Assembly: GCA_013396655.1 (NCBI GenBank)
Contig: WBMV01007512.1
Coordinates: 68,765-132,764 of the forward strand
Direction of reading: 5' to 3'
DNA length: 64,000 nucleotides
Origin: Campylorhamphus procurvoides
Lineage: Eukaryota; Chordata; Aves; Passeriformes; Dendrocolaptidae
In this document: piece after piece, positions 20,653 to 31,910 of the stretch
Position numbering within the stretch: position 1 is the stretch's first letter
Layout of the letters: each line of letters begins with the position of its first letter
Made by a program: the position numbers and the translations under genes
Notes under the pieces: generated by a model
The model's input: the letters and a program-made list of their open reading frames with translations, nothing else
The model's database searches: none
Told to the model about the DNA's origin: nothing

Positions 20653-23600
20653 TCAGTGGTTCTGAGGGCATGTTTTCCTCGTGTGCCCAGGCTGGTGGCA
20701 AATGCTGCAGGTCCGTGGTTTTTTGGCAGTGGATCCTGAGGAGAAACTGCCTGGTCTCTTGGCTTTGCTTCCCAACCCTCCTGAGTATCCACTGCTGCCA
20801 AAGTTGTTCAAAGAGGCATCTCCAGAAGGGCCTAGAGAGGAACAATTTGAATTTAAGGATCTTGGAAAATAGAAGTAGGTGAGAAACAGAAGGTTAAGTT
20901 CAAAATCACAGATCAAGGATTCTCAGAGTATTCCTGAACCTGCACTTGCTTTGGATTTATCTGAAGAGTCAAATGTAACCCATTTGTCTTGCAGCATGAG
21001 ACGTGCAGGAATGGAATGGGGGAAGCTGCTGTGCCTGCTTGCATCATGCTCTGGTCTACAGCTGAAGCAGAAACAAACATGCCAGAGGAAAACTTGGGGT
21101 TCAAGTAGTTTTGAAACGTTGATTCTACCCTTTTAGGCCCAAATTTCTAAGAAGGAGGAGGAAGCCAGTGCTGAAGGTCTTCTCTTCATCTCCCCCTCTG
21201 TACTTAGGTACTGCCTCTCTGTGTCAGTGCTCTTTCTTTTGCATCCTTTGTGATTATTTTTGTTTTCAGCATCTTCTCACAGTCAGTTTGATTTCTGATC
21301 AAAGCTCTAGAATGACTTGGCCTTTCCCTGCATCCCTAAACTAGGCCAGAGAGAGCAGCAGTTTCCCTGGCATGCCAGGGTGGGGCTGAAGATCTCCCAA
21401 AGTGGTGCTATGGCTTCAACTCTGTACCAAGTTGGTAACAGCTCTCACAAAGCTGAGCACAGTAATTTGGGAAGACAAATTCCCAATCAGACTGTTGGAA
21501 AGAGGGCTGGGCTTTATCCAGCGAGTCATGGACAGACAGATGGTCAAGTTCACTGCACACAGAAGCCAAGCATCCTGCTCAGAGCTCAGATGTGTGCTGT
21601 GAGGATGGATCCTGCCAGCACTCGGAAAGGTGAGTCAGGCTTGGTTGGTAAAAGCAACATTTGCAGGGCTATAAAGCTGCTGACAGATGTTCTAAATGTA
21701 TGAAGTGCCAAAAGAGCTGCCACGCTGTGCAGCAGGAGCATGTGAGAGGTGTGTTCAGTTTACAGAATCCCAGAACAGCTGGGGTTGGGAGGGATCTCTG
21801 GAGATCATCCATTGCAGCCCCACTGCCAACGCAGGGTCACCTGGGGCAGGTGACACAGGAAAGGGTCCAGGTGGGTTTGGAATGCCTCCAGAGAGGGAGA
21901 CTCCAAACCCTCCCTGGGCAGCTGGTCCAGTGCTCTGCCACCTTCAATGTAAAGAAGTTCTTCCTCATATTGAGGTGAAACTTCTTGTGTTTTAGTTTAT
22001 GGCCATTGCTCCTTGTGCTGTCATTGGGCATCACTGAAAAAAGTCTGGCACCATCCTCTTGGTGCCTGCCTTTGAGACATTTATATGCATTAATGAGATC
22101 CCCTCTCAGTCTTCTCCAGACTAACCAGGCCCAGCTCCCACAGCCTCCCCTTATCAGAGAGATGCTCCAGACCCCTCATCATTGTCAGGACCCCCACTGG
22201 ACCCTCTCCAGTAGCTCCTTGTTTTGTTCAGCTTAAGAACAGCCTTTGTGTCTCACCCTGAGCCTGGCCTTACCTGGTGCCACGTTCTCATCTGCCCACT
22301 GGAAGAAGCCACACTGCTGCTCCCGGGGCTTGGGGCAGGTGTGGAACTGCCGCCCCTTGTTGGGCCCGTCCTTCTGCACGGTGCGTGTCACAGCAGGCTG
22401 GTCACACCTGCACACTGTGCCCCCTCCAGCGTTGGAGCTGCTGCTTCCCAACGGCTCCGGGGCTCTCCCTCCTCCCGGGCCCCTTCCCAGGGCGGGCTGG
22501 GGGAGCACAGAGCCCCGTGGGGCTGCAGTGGCTCTGTCCTCTGCCTGCTCATCGGCCCAGAGGAAGAAGTTGCAGGAGCTGGAGCTGCACTTGTAGAACT
22601 GGCGGCCGCGGTTGGGCCCGTCCTTGCGCACGGTGAGCAGCAGCGCCTCGCTCCCGCAGTTACACACCACAGCATTGCTCCCGTCCTCGGGAGCTGCGGG
22701 AGGAGCATCCCGGGATGTTCTGCTGGAGATCACAGAGAGCCCCCGTGCTGGGGCTGTGCTCCCCCTCCCGTGCCTGTTCTCACTGTTGGCTCTGTTCAGG
22801 GAGTAGTTGGTCTGCGGGTGATGTGCTGGTTGGGGGGCTGATGATGTGGGTTGGGAGGATCTGTGTGAGTACTTGAGGTCCAAGAGCTCTTTCAGCATCT
22901 CATCACAGCCTCCGATGCAGCCAACAAACTCCAGGGGCATCATGGGAGGAACGCTGCCTCTCTTGAATTTAAACTTCAGTCTGCAAGGAAAGCAGGAGTC
23001 AAAGTCTCCCAGTTTCTCATCAACAGACCCCAACTTAGACTAGAATTTTCACATATTTAATTCTGCTACACATGGGCCAGTTTCCCCAACCCCTCTTTCT
23101 TCCATGGGGATTACACATCACGCTTCAGCTTTCCAAGAGCAGAATGGAAAATGGTTCCCAGCCTAGCCCATGGAAGTCTCTGCCTCAATGTCCAACAGGT
23201 AATGCCTGAGGGGCTGTGTTTCCCCAAGGGATAACTGGTATGACCTACCTGTGAACTGGATGTGGTTGACACTCTTCACAGATGCTCTCATCCCTGGTCA
23301 CATCCAGCACAAAGTCAGGGAACCAAACTGCAGTTTTACAGGCTGGATAGCCCATGCAGCTGAGGTAGAACCTGCCATGGGACAAAAGAATGATGAGGAA
23401 AGAGGAAAAATCAAGACAGTTGGTAAACCATTCTCATCTTCTCAACCACCAGAAATTCTCAAAACTGCAATTCTGAAAGGCAAAGGTTCAGCTGAGACCA
23501 CACAGCTTACAGAGCTGGTGGAGCTAGCAAGCTACACCCCAAGACTTCCAAGTTTTTACCAAAGGAGGTAAACGAGCACCTGGGAAAACACAAATCTAAC

Positions 23601-26600
23601 AGAAGGCCACTGGCTACAAGAGGGAAGATGAGAAGATCACCAACCCGCCATTCTTCTTGGTCTTCAGGACCATGTCCTTGTTGCACTGTGGACACTTCCG
23701 AACGGGAACGGGCATTGCTGGGTACACCTCATTCTGCTCTGGAATTTCTGCAGCTTCTCCAAAATACTGAGCCAGGGCCTCATCCAGCCTACAAAGAAAC
23801 AAGCAGAGCATCCTGTGTGTCTCTGCGAGGAGCAATAAGGTGCTCAGCACCTGCTGCCCCCCATGCAGCCCCTCTGAGCATGTTGATTCAGCACCACATT
23901 TCTGGAACAGGAAAGGTGTGGGTACGACATCAAAAAGGCCAATGCATGTTGCCATCCCCAAATTTAATCTTAACTGCTCATTTTGGTTTAAACCCTTAGC
24001 TGGCACAGATTCATGACAGTGTGCCAGGCTGAGAGTCATCCCTTCCCATGCAAAGGCCTACACACACCGGGAAAAGCTCCAGGGAAACAGTGTGACAGGA
24101 TCCCCCACTCCAGGGAAACAGTGTGATAGGATCCCCCACTCCAGGCTGAGCCGCAGATAAGCAGCCAGACTAGCAATGCAAAGGGAACAGGGCAAAGACA
24201 GGACTCACTTGTTGGCTCTGGCCACAGCCTCAATGAAGACTTGCTTGTACTTTTGGACCTGCTGCTGCAACACTGCAGATTTGTCTTTCTTCCCCTCACA
24301 GATCAGTTTGAGATCAGCCTCCAGCTCAGCTCGAAGGTCAGGCTTGGACATCTCATAGCCCATGGAATCATAGCCTGAGGAATAAATGGAACAGTAAGTG
24401 AAAGGAAGGAGTAAATAAGGAACCTGCCAGGTTGCTGATGGGCAGTGCCCTCACCTTCCACCAGCCCCATGCCCAGGTGGCCGGGCAGGAACCGCTGATC
24501 TGCTGTAAGGCCCACGTACATCCGTGTCTTGATTGTCTCGATGTGCTCGGCGTGGGTGGCGTCAGTCCCTGGAAGCAGACAGGATTCAGTGGGAGCAGGT
24601 GCCAAGAACTCATTTCCCCTGTGCCTGGGGCAGAGTGCAAGGGGCTAAAGGGACAGGGACACAACTTATGGTGAGCACTGCCCTTGTGCTCCACTGGCAC
24701 TGGGGCCAGCAAGGTGCTGGTGGCACGCCCTGGACATGAAATCACCCATCATCCCTAGGCTCACTAGGATGTCAGGACTTTGCCCATAGGTCTCTACATC
24801 CCTTTGTTCTGCTTTTTTAAGTGATTTTTTATCTGAAGTGACATTTGGAGAATTCCCTCCAGTGAATTCCCTCTGCCAAGAGCAAGAGGCCACGCTGCCA
24901 ATACTGACCAATGCCATGTTTCTCCATGAGAGCAATGAGATCCGCTTCTGTGAGGAGCAAGGGAGGGCTGGTTTCCCCATCCACCATCTCCACTGTGGTG
25001 GGCTGAAAGCGAGACCCTTTCTGATACAGTGGGATAACCTGAAGGAAAGGAGAATCTCTTTGAATCTGCTTCCTGGTCCACCCACACCAGCAGCCAGTGC
25101 AGTCACAGAGCAGCAGCCTGTTCTGGAGGGAATCCAGTCCCAGGGGCTGTGGGATCAGCCAGCAATGGGCTGCCAGAGAGACCATTGAGCAGCAGCGGCA
25201 GCTCCTCTTGGTGGGTAAAGTCAACCCTACAACCCTGAACGGTTTCTGCTGTGGTGTCAGAAGGGGGAAAATCTACCCAAAGCTGGCACAATAAAGCTGC
25301 ACAGGAGGGAGGTGGAGAACTCTCTGAGTGAAACAACCACAAATGGTCAAATGATGTTTTGCAGAGAAGTCTGAAGTGCTACTTTAGCCTCTCCCACTTC
25401 TATTATTCAAGGGGATTACCTTATCACTCCACTTCTCGTAAGGATAGACTTCCAGGTAGTTTCGGGCCAGGATCATCAGTCCTTGAGCAATGAATCGCTC
25501 GTGGGCAATGTCAATCTCCACAGTTGTTTCCTGTCCCTTGGCATCTTGAGAACAACAAGCCAAAAAGTGGCGCACGATGAACTCGTAGAGTCTCTGCTCG
25601 TTGCCCTGATACCAAACAGTACAAGGGGTCAGTGTCCTCCCGTGGGAACGAGGCACAGAAATCAGTGGGATCTCAGCAGAGGGTCCTGTGCTAATGACCA
25701 TGCTATTAAGACTTTTATCTCTAGTTATCAAGCAACACAAACCAGTTACCTCTGGTTTCACCCACCTGCAGGCCAGCGGTGTATTTTGTGGGGTGAATGG
25801 GAGGATGAGCCTGATCGGATTTGGTTCCACTCCGAGGGGTTGGCCCACCCTGATCCAAAATCCTCTGTGCAAACGCTCCCCAGTTTGGGTCCTGTGTTTG
25901 CTGTTCCACCAAGGCAGAGAGGTTCAGCTCCTTGGGGAAAATGTTGGTCTCTGTTCGGGGGTAGCTAATGAACCTTAGGCAGAAAGACAGGAGAGCACTT
26001 AAAGAAGTGCTCCAAGATGCTTCCCAGTTTGGACAAAAGGATATTTAATTTTAAAATAATGAAGTTTCCCAAGCCAAGTCTTGCTTTCTTACCCTTTAGT
26101 ATAGAGTTTTTCTGCTATAGTCATGGTTTCCTTTGCATTGATTTTCAGTTTGCGTGAAGCCAGCTTCTCGAGTTCCTGCATCGGGAAGGGCCAGAAAAAA
26201 CCCAGAAGTATTAGTGCAAAATTCAGGGTGGTGAGTAAAACATCTCTTCCAAGTTCTCTGAAAGGAAGTCCTTTCCAGAGTTCAGACATACCACAGTGTC
26301 CAGGGGCAGGGGCCTCCATTTGCTCTTTGGCTTGCTTGCAACCTCAACAACAGTTGCTACCGGATCCTAAACAGAGCAAACAAACCCCAAATCTCCTTTA
26401 AGAGTCTGCACAAACTGTTCTTTAGAAGTCTTGAACAAGACAGATACAGGGAATGTTTGGCTGAATCTGGATTATAGAGCTATTTCCAAGCCTTCCTACC
26501 TCCATACACATTTGGTAAAGGACGAGGCACGCTGTGTGGTTGAAGAGCCGGTTCCTCTTCCAGTTGAAGACCACGTTGCCATCCTCATGGTCGTGGGTCA

Positions 26601-29600
26601 CTGTGGGGAGCAACAGAGCTGGCTGATAAAGTAGTAACAAGATGAAAACATCCCAAAAACACTTGGAAACCATCCAATTCTGCTCAGTGGTCATGGCAGA
26701 GGAAGAGGAAACCTCCTCTGCAGCATTACGTGCTTGAAGCATCAATGTTTTTCCTTCCTTTGCACATCAAACCCTCTGAGATGGAGCCCAGGATTGGTTT
26801 TCCCCAAACATACCTTTAATTTTGTAGAAGGCTTCAGGAACAAAGGCCTGGATGGCTTTAAAGCGTTCAACTACAAATCCCAGCGTTGGGAACTGGCAGC
26901 TACCATAGCTGATCAGCTGATCTGCTAAAATATCAGGGAAGATCTTCCTCAGCCTCAGTGTCTGGAACCTGGTGAAGGCAGCACCTGGGAAAAGAGAATG
27001 TGCACCAGAACTGAATACAACAATATTGAATGATAATCACAGCACTGCAGATGATTCTTTTTAATGCTCTGAGTATTAATTTTAATCTCTATTTAATTAA
27101 TTCTCTCTGTTTAATACTCAGTTGCAGAGGCTTGTCAGGGCTGTGTGGGTTACAAACCCAATATCTGCTTCAAGGAGCAATTTCCTCCTTTTAGGAGGAA
27201 CTTCTTCAGGGAAAGAGTTCTTGAACACTGGAATGGGCTGCCCAGGGAGGTGGTGGAGTCACCATCCCTGGAGGTGTTCAAGACACAACTGGACATGGCC
27301 TCAGTGCCATGGTCTAGTTGAAGAAGTGGTGATCAGTCACAGGTTGGACATGATGACCTTGGAGGTCTCTCCCCACCCAAATGATTCTCTCGTTCAAAGA
27401 GCACATCTCCAGTTAAACATGAGATGTCACTTAGTTGTATCTGATCTAAAAATCAGGTTTATGACACTACAGAGGGCATTTCTGCCTTGTGCTGAGGATA
27501 CAGGGACAGCTGTTTACATACCTATCCTGAGGTCCAGCTCCTGCCTGACTTCAACAGCGTCGCTGGTTCTTTGGTCTGGCTGGGTGAGGTTCTCACAGGC
27601 TGATCTCACAGCATGAAGGGTGATCTCTGAGAAACGGGCCCGGAAAACCTGGAGGTTTGGCTTTACTGCCAGATACACAAGAAAATGAAGTCAGAGTGAC
27701 TGAAACACCAATGGAGAGGAGCAACCTGTCTTCAAAAGAATGGGCTGTCAATCTGCTCTGTAGCTTTCCAACAACTGAATGGATTTCTGGTATATCAGAA
27801 CTACAGTCAGCATTTAACCTGGACATGCTAAGACTGAGAATATGCCTCTGCTGAGAGATCTCTGAGGAGCTGTTAAACCTTTAATGGAACTCAAAGTGAT
27901 GAAGACACTCTACACACCAGCTTTGCACACGTGGATGATCTCAAAGCCGATGTTCTCCCCTTCCCGATCGCAGTCAGTCCAGATCACCAGGGCTTGGCAC
28001 TGCTGGATTTCTTGTTCAAGGGTTTTCTGAGAGGAGAAAACAGCACAGGGAGACATTCCAGGTCACTCCCTTTGTCATTAATTTTGGAAGGACTCACTGC
28101 ACACGAAACACAACGTGTAGCCATGGAGATGGATTGTTGCAATAACATTTGGTAATTGTGCGTCTCATGAGATTAGGCAGCTTTCAAAAGAATTGAGTCA
28201 TTTATTTATATCTAATTGCATTAAAAAGCTTGGCTTGGAGCGGGTTGTACCACAATCTGTTTTCTAAAAATGCTATGTTTTGTAAAGCTGAGACATAATC
28301 ACCAATTCCACCTTGCTGGAAAAAACATTTCTGCTTTTAGCAAAGTAATCGTTCCTTCATGCACTACTTGAAACTCTCCTGCTCAGGTACAATGTCACAA
28401 ATGAACAGCATTAATAGTCTAGGAAATACAGAAGGAATTTGCTAAACTCTAGAAATTTGGATGTTAAGGACAAAGGTACAATCATCCTTCTGTCTGGGAC
28501 AGTATTTGTTGAACCAACCCCTGAACTCTTAACCACAACATACCTTAATATCCAGGTAATTTTCAGGGCAATACTTCTCAATTTCAGCATCAAAAAGAGC
28601 TAAAGGGTTGCAGCTATGCCTGGAAAACACAGGATAAACACTGTGCATCACATAAACTAAAACAAACGTTATGAGACATAACTGGTGTTATCTAAATACT
28701 AGAATTAATGATACATTTTATTACAGGCCTCATCTCAGACAACACAGAGTTCATATGCAATGCTGAGGAACACTTAAAAGCAACAGAATCAAAAAACAGC
28801 CAGAGAAAACAGCAAATCTGAAAGGCAACAAGCAACTTCTCTTATTTCAAGCCCAGAGAGCAAAGGAAAGAAGGTAGAAAAAGTGCCTTGCTTCCCAGGA
28901 CAGCTCCTAGCTGAACAAAGAACACAAACCCATCCAATTTTGGCACCAGTTTAATTCCCTGGATCTGCCCTGCCTGGATGTATTCTAACCAGTATTATGA
29001 CTTTGGGGTTTTTTAGCACACTGAAAACATGAATTTGAAGCAATATTTTAGTAAATAAAATTTGGAACTCATCACCCTGCTCTGTGCCAGAGTCCCTCCC
29101 TGCCCCCTTGTCTCTGAGCTTTCAGTGTTCCACTTGGCTCAGGGCTGAAAGCAGGAGGTGACAGACCCCTTTCTGTGAGGAGCAGGAGGTGATAGACCCC
29201 TTCCTGTGAGAAGCAGGAGGTGACAGATCCCTTCCTGTGAGGAGCAGGAGGTGACAGACCCCTTCCTGTGAGGAGCAGGAGGTGACAGACCCCTTCCTGC
29301 CAAGGGCACAAGGTACAAACCATTTGCGAAACGGCATCTTAAAATCATGAGCCAGTAAGTGTCCTGACACGGATGTCATCACCATGGTAACGTTCTGCAA
29401 GAGACACAGCAAGGCAATCGGTGCCCATCCTTCACTAAAAACTACACAGAGTCCCCAAATCTTCCTCCAGGTCTCAATTTACACAGAGTGACATCTCTCT
29501 CCTGTCAAGGACAGAATCCCAGAATGGCTTGGGTTGGAAGGGACCTTAAAAGATCATCTTGTTCCACCCCCTGCCATGGGCAGAGACACCTTCAACTAGA

Positions 29601-31013
29601 CCAGGTTGCTCCGAGCCTTGTCCAACATGGCCTTGAACACGTCCAAGGATGGGACATCCAAATTAATATAACAAGCTTTTCTCTCTACTGACAGGTAAAT
29701 CCATGGCCTTATCCCTAATTTTTATAGGAAGATCCCAATTCTTAACAGCAATGTATTTTTGACTGATATAAAACCAGAAAGTTGAAAGACTCAAAGCAAC
29801 AAAGTGGGTGGTCGAGCCAAGAAAACAACATCTGACTTTTCCTCATCCTTGGGCAGAACATCCCCACTGCTGGGGGTGTGTTTTGTAACTCCTGACAAAT
29901 GGCTTTTATTAATTAATATTTGCACTTCATTAACCCAGCACCGGATTGAAAGGAAGCTCTTACCTGGCCAAACATCTGGTAGTCATATTCGTAGATCTTG
30001 TTGAACTTGGAAAACCCTTCTCTCTGGAAGGAAAAGGAGAGCTGCTGAGTTTCTGGCTTTTAACAGAAAACAAATCCATCCTTGCCTCATTTTGTCCACG
30101 CTGTGATGGAGCACAGGAGGCAGAGGGCAAGGGAAAACCAGATCCTGGGGCTAATGGGAATTGCAGCAGGGGAATAGAAATTGCCTGTTATCATTTATGG
30201 AGACACTGAAAAGGTGATTTCCAGAGTAAGAGTATCTTAAACAATCCCTGAAGGCGATCCAGGGTTATCTCCCCATGGATAAGGAAGAAATGATTTAATG
30301 GGGCTGGCCAGTGATCATAGAATCACAGACACTCCTGACAAACATCCGTCCTGCTCCAAATGATAAGCAGTGTCCCTTCTCTGGGTCACCAATGCCACTT
30401 CCAACCTGAGTCTCATGCAAGTTTCTAGATTGTGTATTTGCTGTTTTTTCCTACAGAAGCAGGGTGGCTTCTTCCTTGATTGCAACTGTCAGTGCTCAGG
30501 TTCTCAGTAAAACCTTGCAGACAAATACAGGAGGTTGCATGAGGTGGGGATCAACCTCTTCTCCCAGGTAACAAGTGACAGGACAAGAGGAAGCAGCCTC
30601 CAGTGTCTCTGGACACTTCTGACCATGGGAGGGTACAAGAATGGCCTTGTTCTGTGGACAAACACTGCTTGGCCAAACGTATGTGGGAGTCTCAGATCCC
30701 TTTTCAGCACCCGAGCCCAGTGCTGTGCTGCTGCCCCTCCTCGGCCAGCAGAGCCCCACCTGCCCGTGCCCCAGGGGAGCAGCGACATGTGGAGCATCCC
30801 TACACAAAGCATCCCTACACAAAGCATCCCTACCCGCCGCATCCTGCTGTTGGAGAGCAGGTCGGCGATCCCGCGGGCAGCGTCGTTCTTCTCCGCCACG
30901 CACAGGACCTTGCGGATCCTCTGGAGCGCCGTGTCCTCCGCTGCCCGGGAGAAGAAGCGCCAGGGCTGGGGCAGCATCCTGCCGCCGGCCAGCAGCCTCG
31001 CCTGCAGGTTCAT
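20653..31013 (-). CDS. TOP3A: TOP3A, DNA topoisomerase III alpha (complete, 19 coding exons)
   Basis: Exons, in transcript order: 31013-30834, 30023-29964, 29394-29321, 28619-28544, 28026-27918, 27665-27522, 26984-26814, 26600-26500, 26366-26292, 26175-26093, 25973-25766, 25605-25420, 25038-24909, 24568-24455, 24374-24209, 23788-23645, 23371-23249, 22980-22274, 20831-20653. Phases are continuous, giving 1009 aa (1001 in human). A type IA topoisomerase that works with BLM-RMI in double Holliday junction dissolution and separates mitochondrial genomes. TOPRIM metal motif TDCDREGEN is at 147-155. The catalytic tyrosine, in [10 protein letters not shown], falls at residue 362, the human number, which supports the start at 31013. 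A C4-type zinc motif (CPQCNKDM) is followed by two GRF zinc fingers (about 819-857 and 903-945) and a terminal CCHC knuckle ([14 protein letters not shown]). The basic N-terminus (residues 1-35) looks like a mitochondrial presequence. An alternative start is the ATG at 30977. Confidence 0.96.
21762..22235 (-). mobile_element. CR1 LINE fragment in TOP3A intron 18
   Basis: About 470 bp whose reverse complement is a CR1 3' segment. The plus strand shows AGAATCCCAGAACAGCTGGG, CAGCTGGTCCAGTGCTCTGC, TAATGAGATCCCCTCTCAGT and CCAGACTAACCAGGCCCAGC. It is the longest repeat copy I recognise in the window and is sense to TOP3A. Confidence 0.9.
24077..24143. repeat. 31-bp tandem repeat in TOP3A intron 15
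   Basis: Two copies plus a partial third of CTCCAGGGAAACAGTGTGAC with its flank, period 31 bp, about 65 bp beyond the exon 15 donor. Confidence 0.8.
27125..27400 (+). mobile_element. CR1 LINE fragment in TOP3A intron 6
   Basis: Plus-strand CR1 3' region (antisense to TOP3A): GGAATGGGCTGCCCAGGGAG, TCCCTGGAGGTGTTCAAGAC and GTTGGACATGATGACCTTGG are diagnostic. Degenerate and non-coding. Confidence 0.88.
29151..29305. repeat. 31-bp minisatellite in TOP3A intron 3
   Basis: Five near-identical copies of a 31-bp unit (GCAGGAGGTGACAGACCCCT plus TCCTGTGAGGA) starting at 29151, 29182, 29213, 29244 and 29275. The array ends about 15 bp from the exon 3 splice donor at 29320. Confidence 0.92.
29510..29665 (-). 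mobile_element. CR1 LINE 3'-end fragment in TOP3A intron 2
   Basis: The reverse complement of a CR1 tail is clear on the plus strand: AGAATGGCTTGGGTTGGAAG, GGGACCTTAAAAGATCATCT, and the CAAC/ACATGGCCTTGAACAC block. Sense to TOP3A. Confidence 0.92.
30525..30620 (+). mobile_element. Short CR1 LINE fragment in TOP3A intron 1
   Basis: GAGGTGGGGATCAACCTCTT, CTCCCAGGTAACAAGTGACA and GGACAAGAGG form a well-known CR1 block. Antisense to TOP3A. Confidence 0.82.
30795..30833 (-). repeat. 15-bp triplication at the TOP3A exon 1 splice donor
   Basis: CATCCCTACACAAAG is repeated at 30795 and 30810, with a partial copy at 30825. On the minus strand each copy carries GTAGGGATG, and the exon-proximal copy forms the exon 1 donor (exon ends at 30834). 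The frame across the repeats has no stop. Confidence 0.88.
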
Positions 31014-31033
31014 CCCCGGCGGGCACAGGGCAT
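31010..31033 (-). other. TOP3A upstream ORF (7 codons), stop overlapping the main ATG
   Basis: An ATG at 31033-31031 opens a 7-codon frame that ends in TGA, sharing bases with the TOP3A start (ATGA at 31013-31010). It matters only if transcription starts upstream of 31033, which is likely but unproven. Confidence 0.6.
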
Positions 31034-31219
31034 GCTGCTGCTCCGCGTCCCTGCGGGCACCGAGAGGCACGGCTGAAGTGCCCGCACGGCCCCCAGGAGG
31101 GGACAGGGTGGTCAGCAGCCACGCTGGAGGGCCAGGCACCCCTCCGGACAGGGATGCCAGGGGGTCCCACAGCCCCCCGGGCACCGGCAGGGTCTTGGCC
31201 CTCTCCTGCTCTCGGGGCA

Positions 31220-31500
31220 GCCCCTCCATGTGCCCCCCAGCTCTCCCTGACCCGGGACAGCCCCTCCATCCCCCCTGGGCTCTCTCTAACCCAGGGCATC
31301 CCCTCCATTTCTCCCACGACTCTGCCTCACCTCAGACATCCCCTCCATCCCCCCCAGCTGTCCCTCACCTGAGGCAGTCCCTCCATTTCTCCCCCCCCCC
31401 GGGTTCTCCCTCACCCAGGCCATCCCCTNNNNTTCCCCGCTGTTTCCCGCGGTTCCCCCGCTCTGTTTCCCCCAAACACCGGGCTGTCCCTCACCCAGCG
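31220..31500. repeat. Pyrimidine-rich tandem repeat upstream of TOP3A
   Basis: Several degenerate copies, period about 39-40 bp, built on CTCTCCCTCACCCAGGGCAT followed by CCCCTCCATTTCTCCC. It is interrupted by a 4-N gap (31429-31432). Confidence 0.75.
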
Positions 31501-31699
31501 CATCTCCTCCCTTCCCCTTTCCCCCGCAGCTCCCCTTTTTTTGCCCTTTTCCCCGTTTTTCGCCCCTTTTCCCCCGTGCCCCCCTCACCTCCCGCGCTCT
31601 GCCCGTCGCTCTCCCCTCACCGTCACGTCCTGCCCCTCACCGAACCACAACTCCCGGCACGCCCCGCGGCTCCCCCTCTCCACCGCCTTTCCCCTCCTT

Positions 31700-31799
31700 N
31701 NNNNNNNNNNNNNNNNNNNNNNNNNNNNNNNNNNNNNNNNNNNNNNNNNNNNNNNNNNNNNNNNNNNNNNNNNNNNNNNNNNNNNNNNNNNNNNNNNNN
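31700..31799. other. Assembly gap (exactly 100 N)
   Basis: A 100-base N run, a size often used for gaps of unknown length, inside the TOP3A/SMCR8 promoter. Confidence 0.97.
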
Positions 31800-31846
31800 A
31801 AAATATAGAAAAATATAGAAAAAACATAGAAAAATATAGAAAAACC
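31800..31846. repeat. A-rich short tandem repeat bordering the gap
   Basis: Three to four copies of (A)nTATAG / ACATAG units next to the N run, abruptly flanked by GC-rich promoter sequence. Confidence 0.85.
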
Positions 31847-31910
31847 TGACCTGCGGGCGGCGGCGCTTCCTGGCGGCGGGGTCGGAGGCCGCGCGTCATG
31901 TGACGCCAAG

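Noticed and set aside
22224..22841. 205-codon plus-strand frame
   Set aside because: Antisense to TOP3A exon 18, which encodes the GRF zinc fingers on the minus strand.
30310..30370. Possible extra CR1 tail (ATAGAATCACAGAC)
   Set aside because: Only about 15 bp match the CR1 end and the following sequence does not continue the element.
30535..31818. 427-codon plus-strand open frame over TOP3A exon 1 and the promoter
   Set aside because: It is antisense to TOP3A exon 1 and includes N runs translated as X; low-complexity Pro/Ser/Arg content from tandem repeats.
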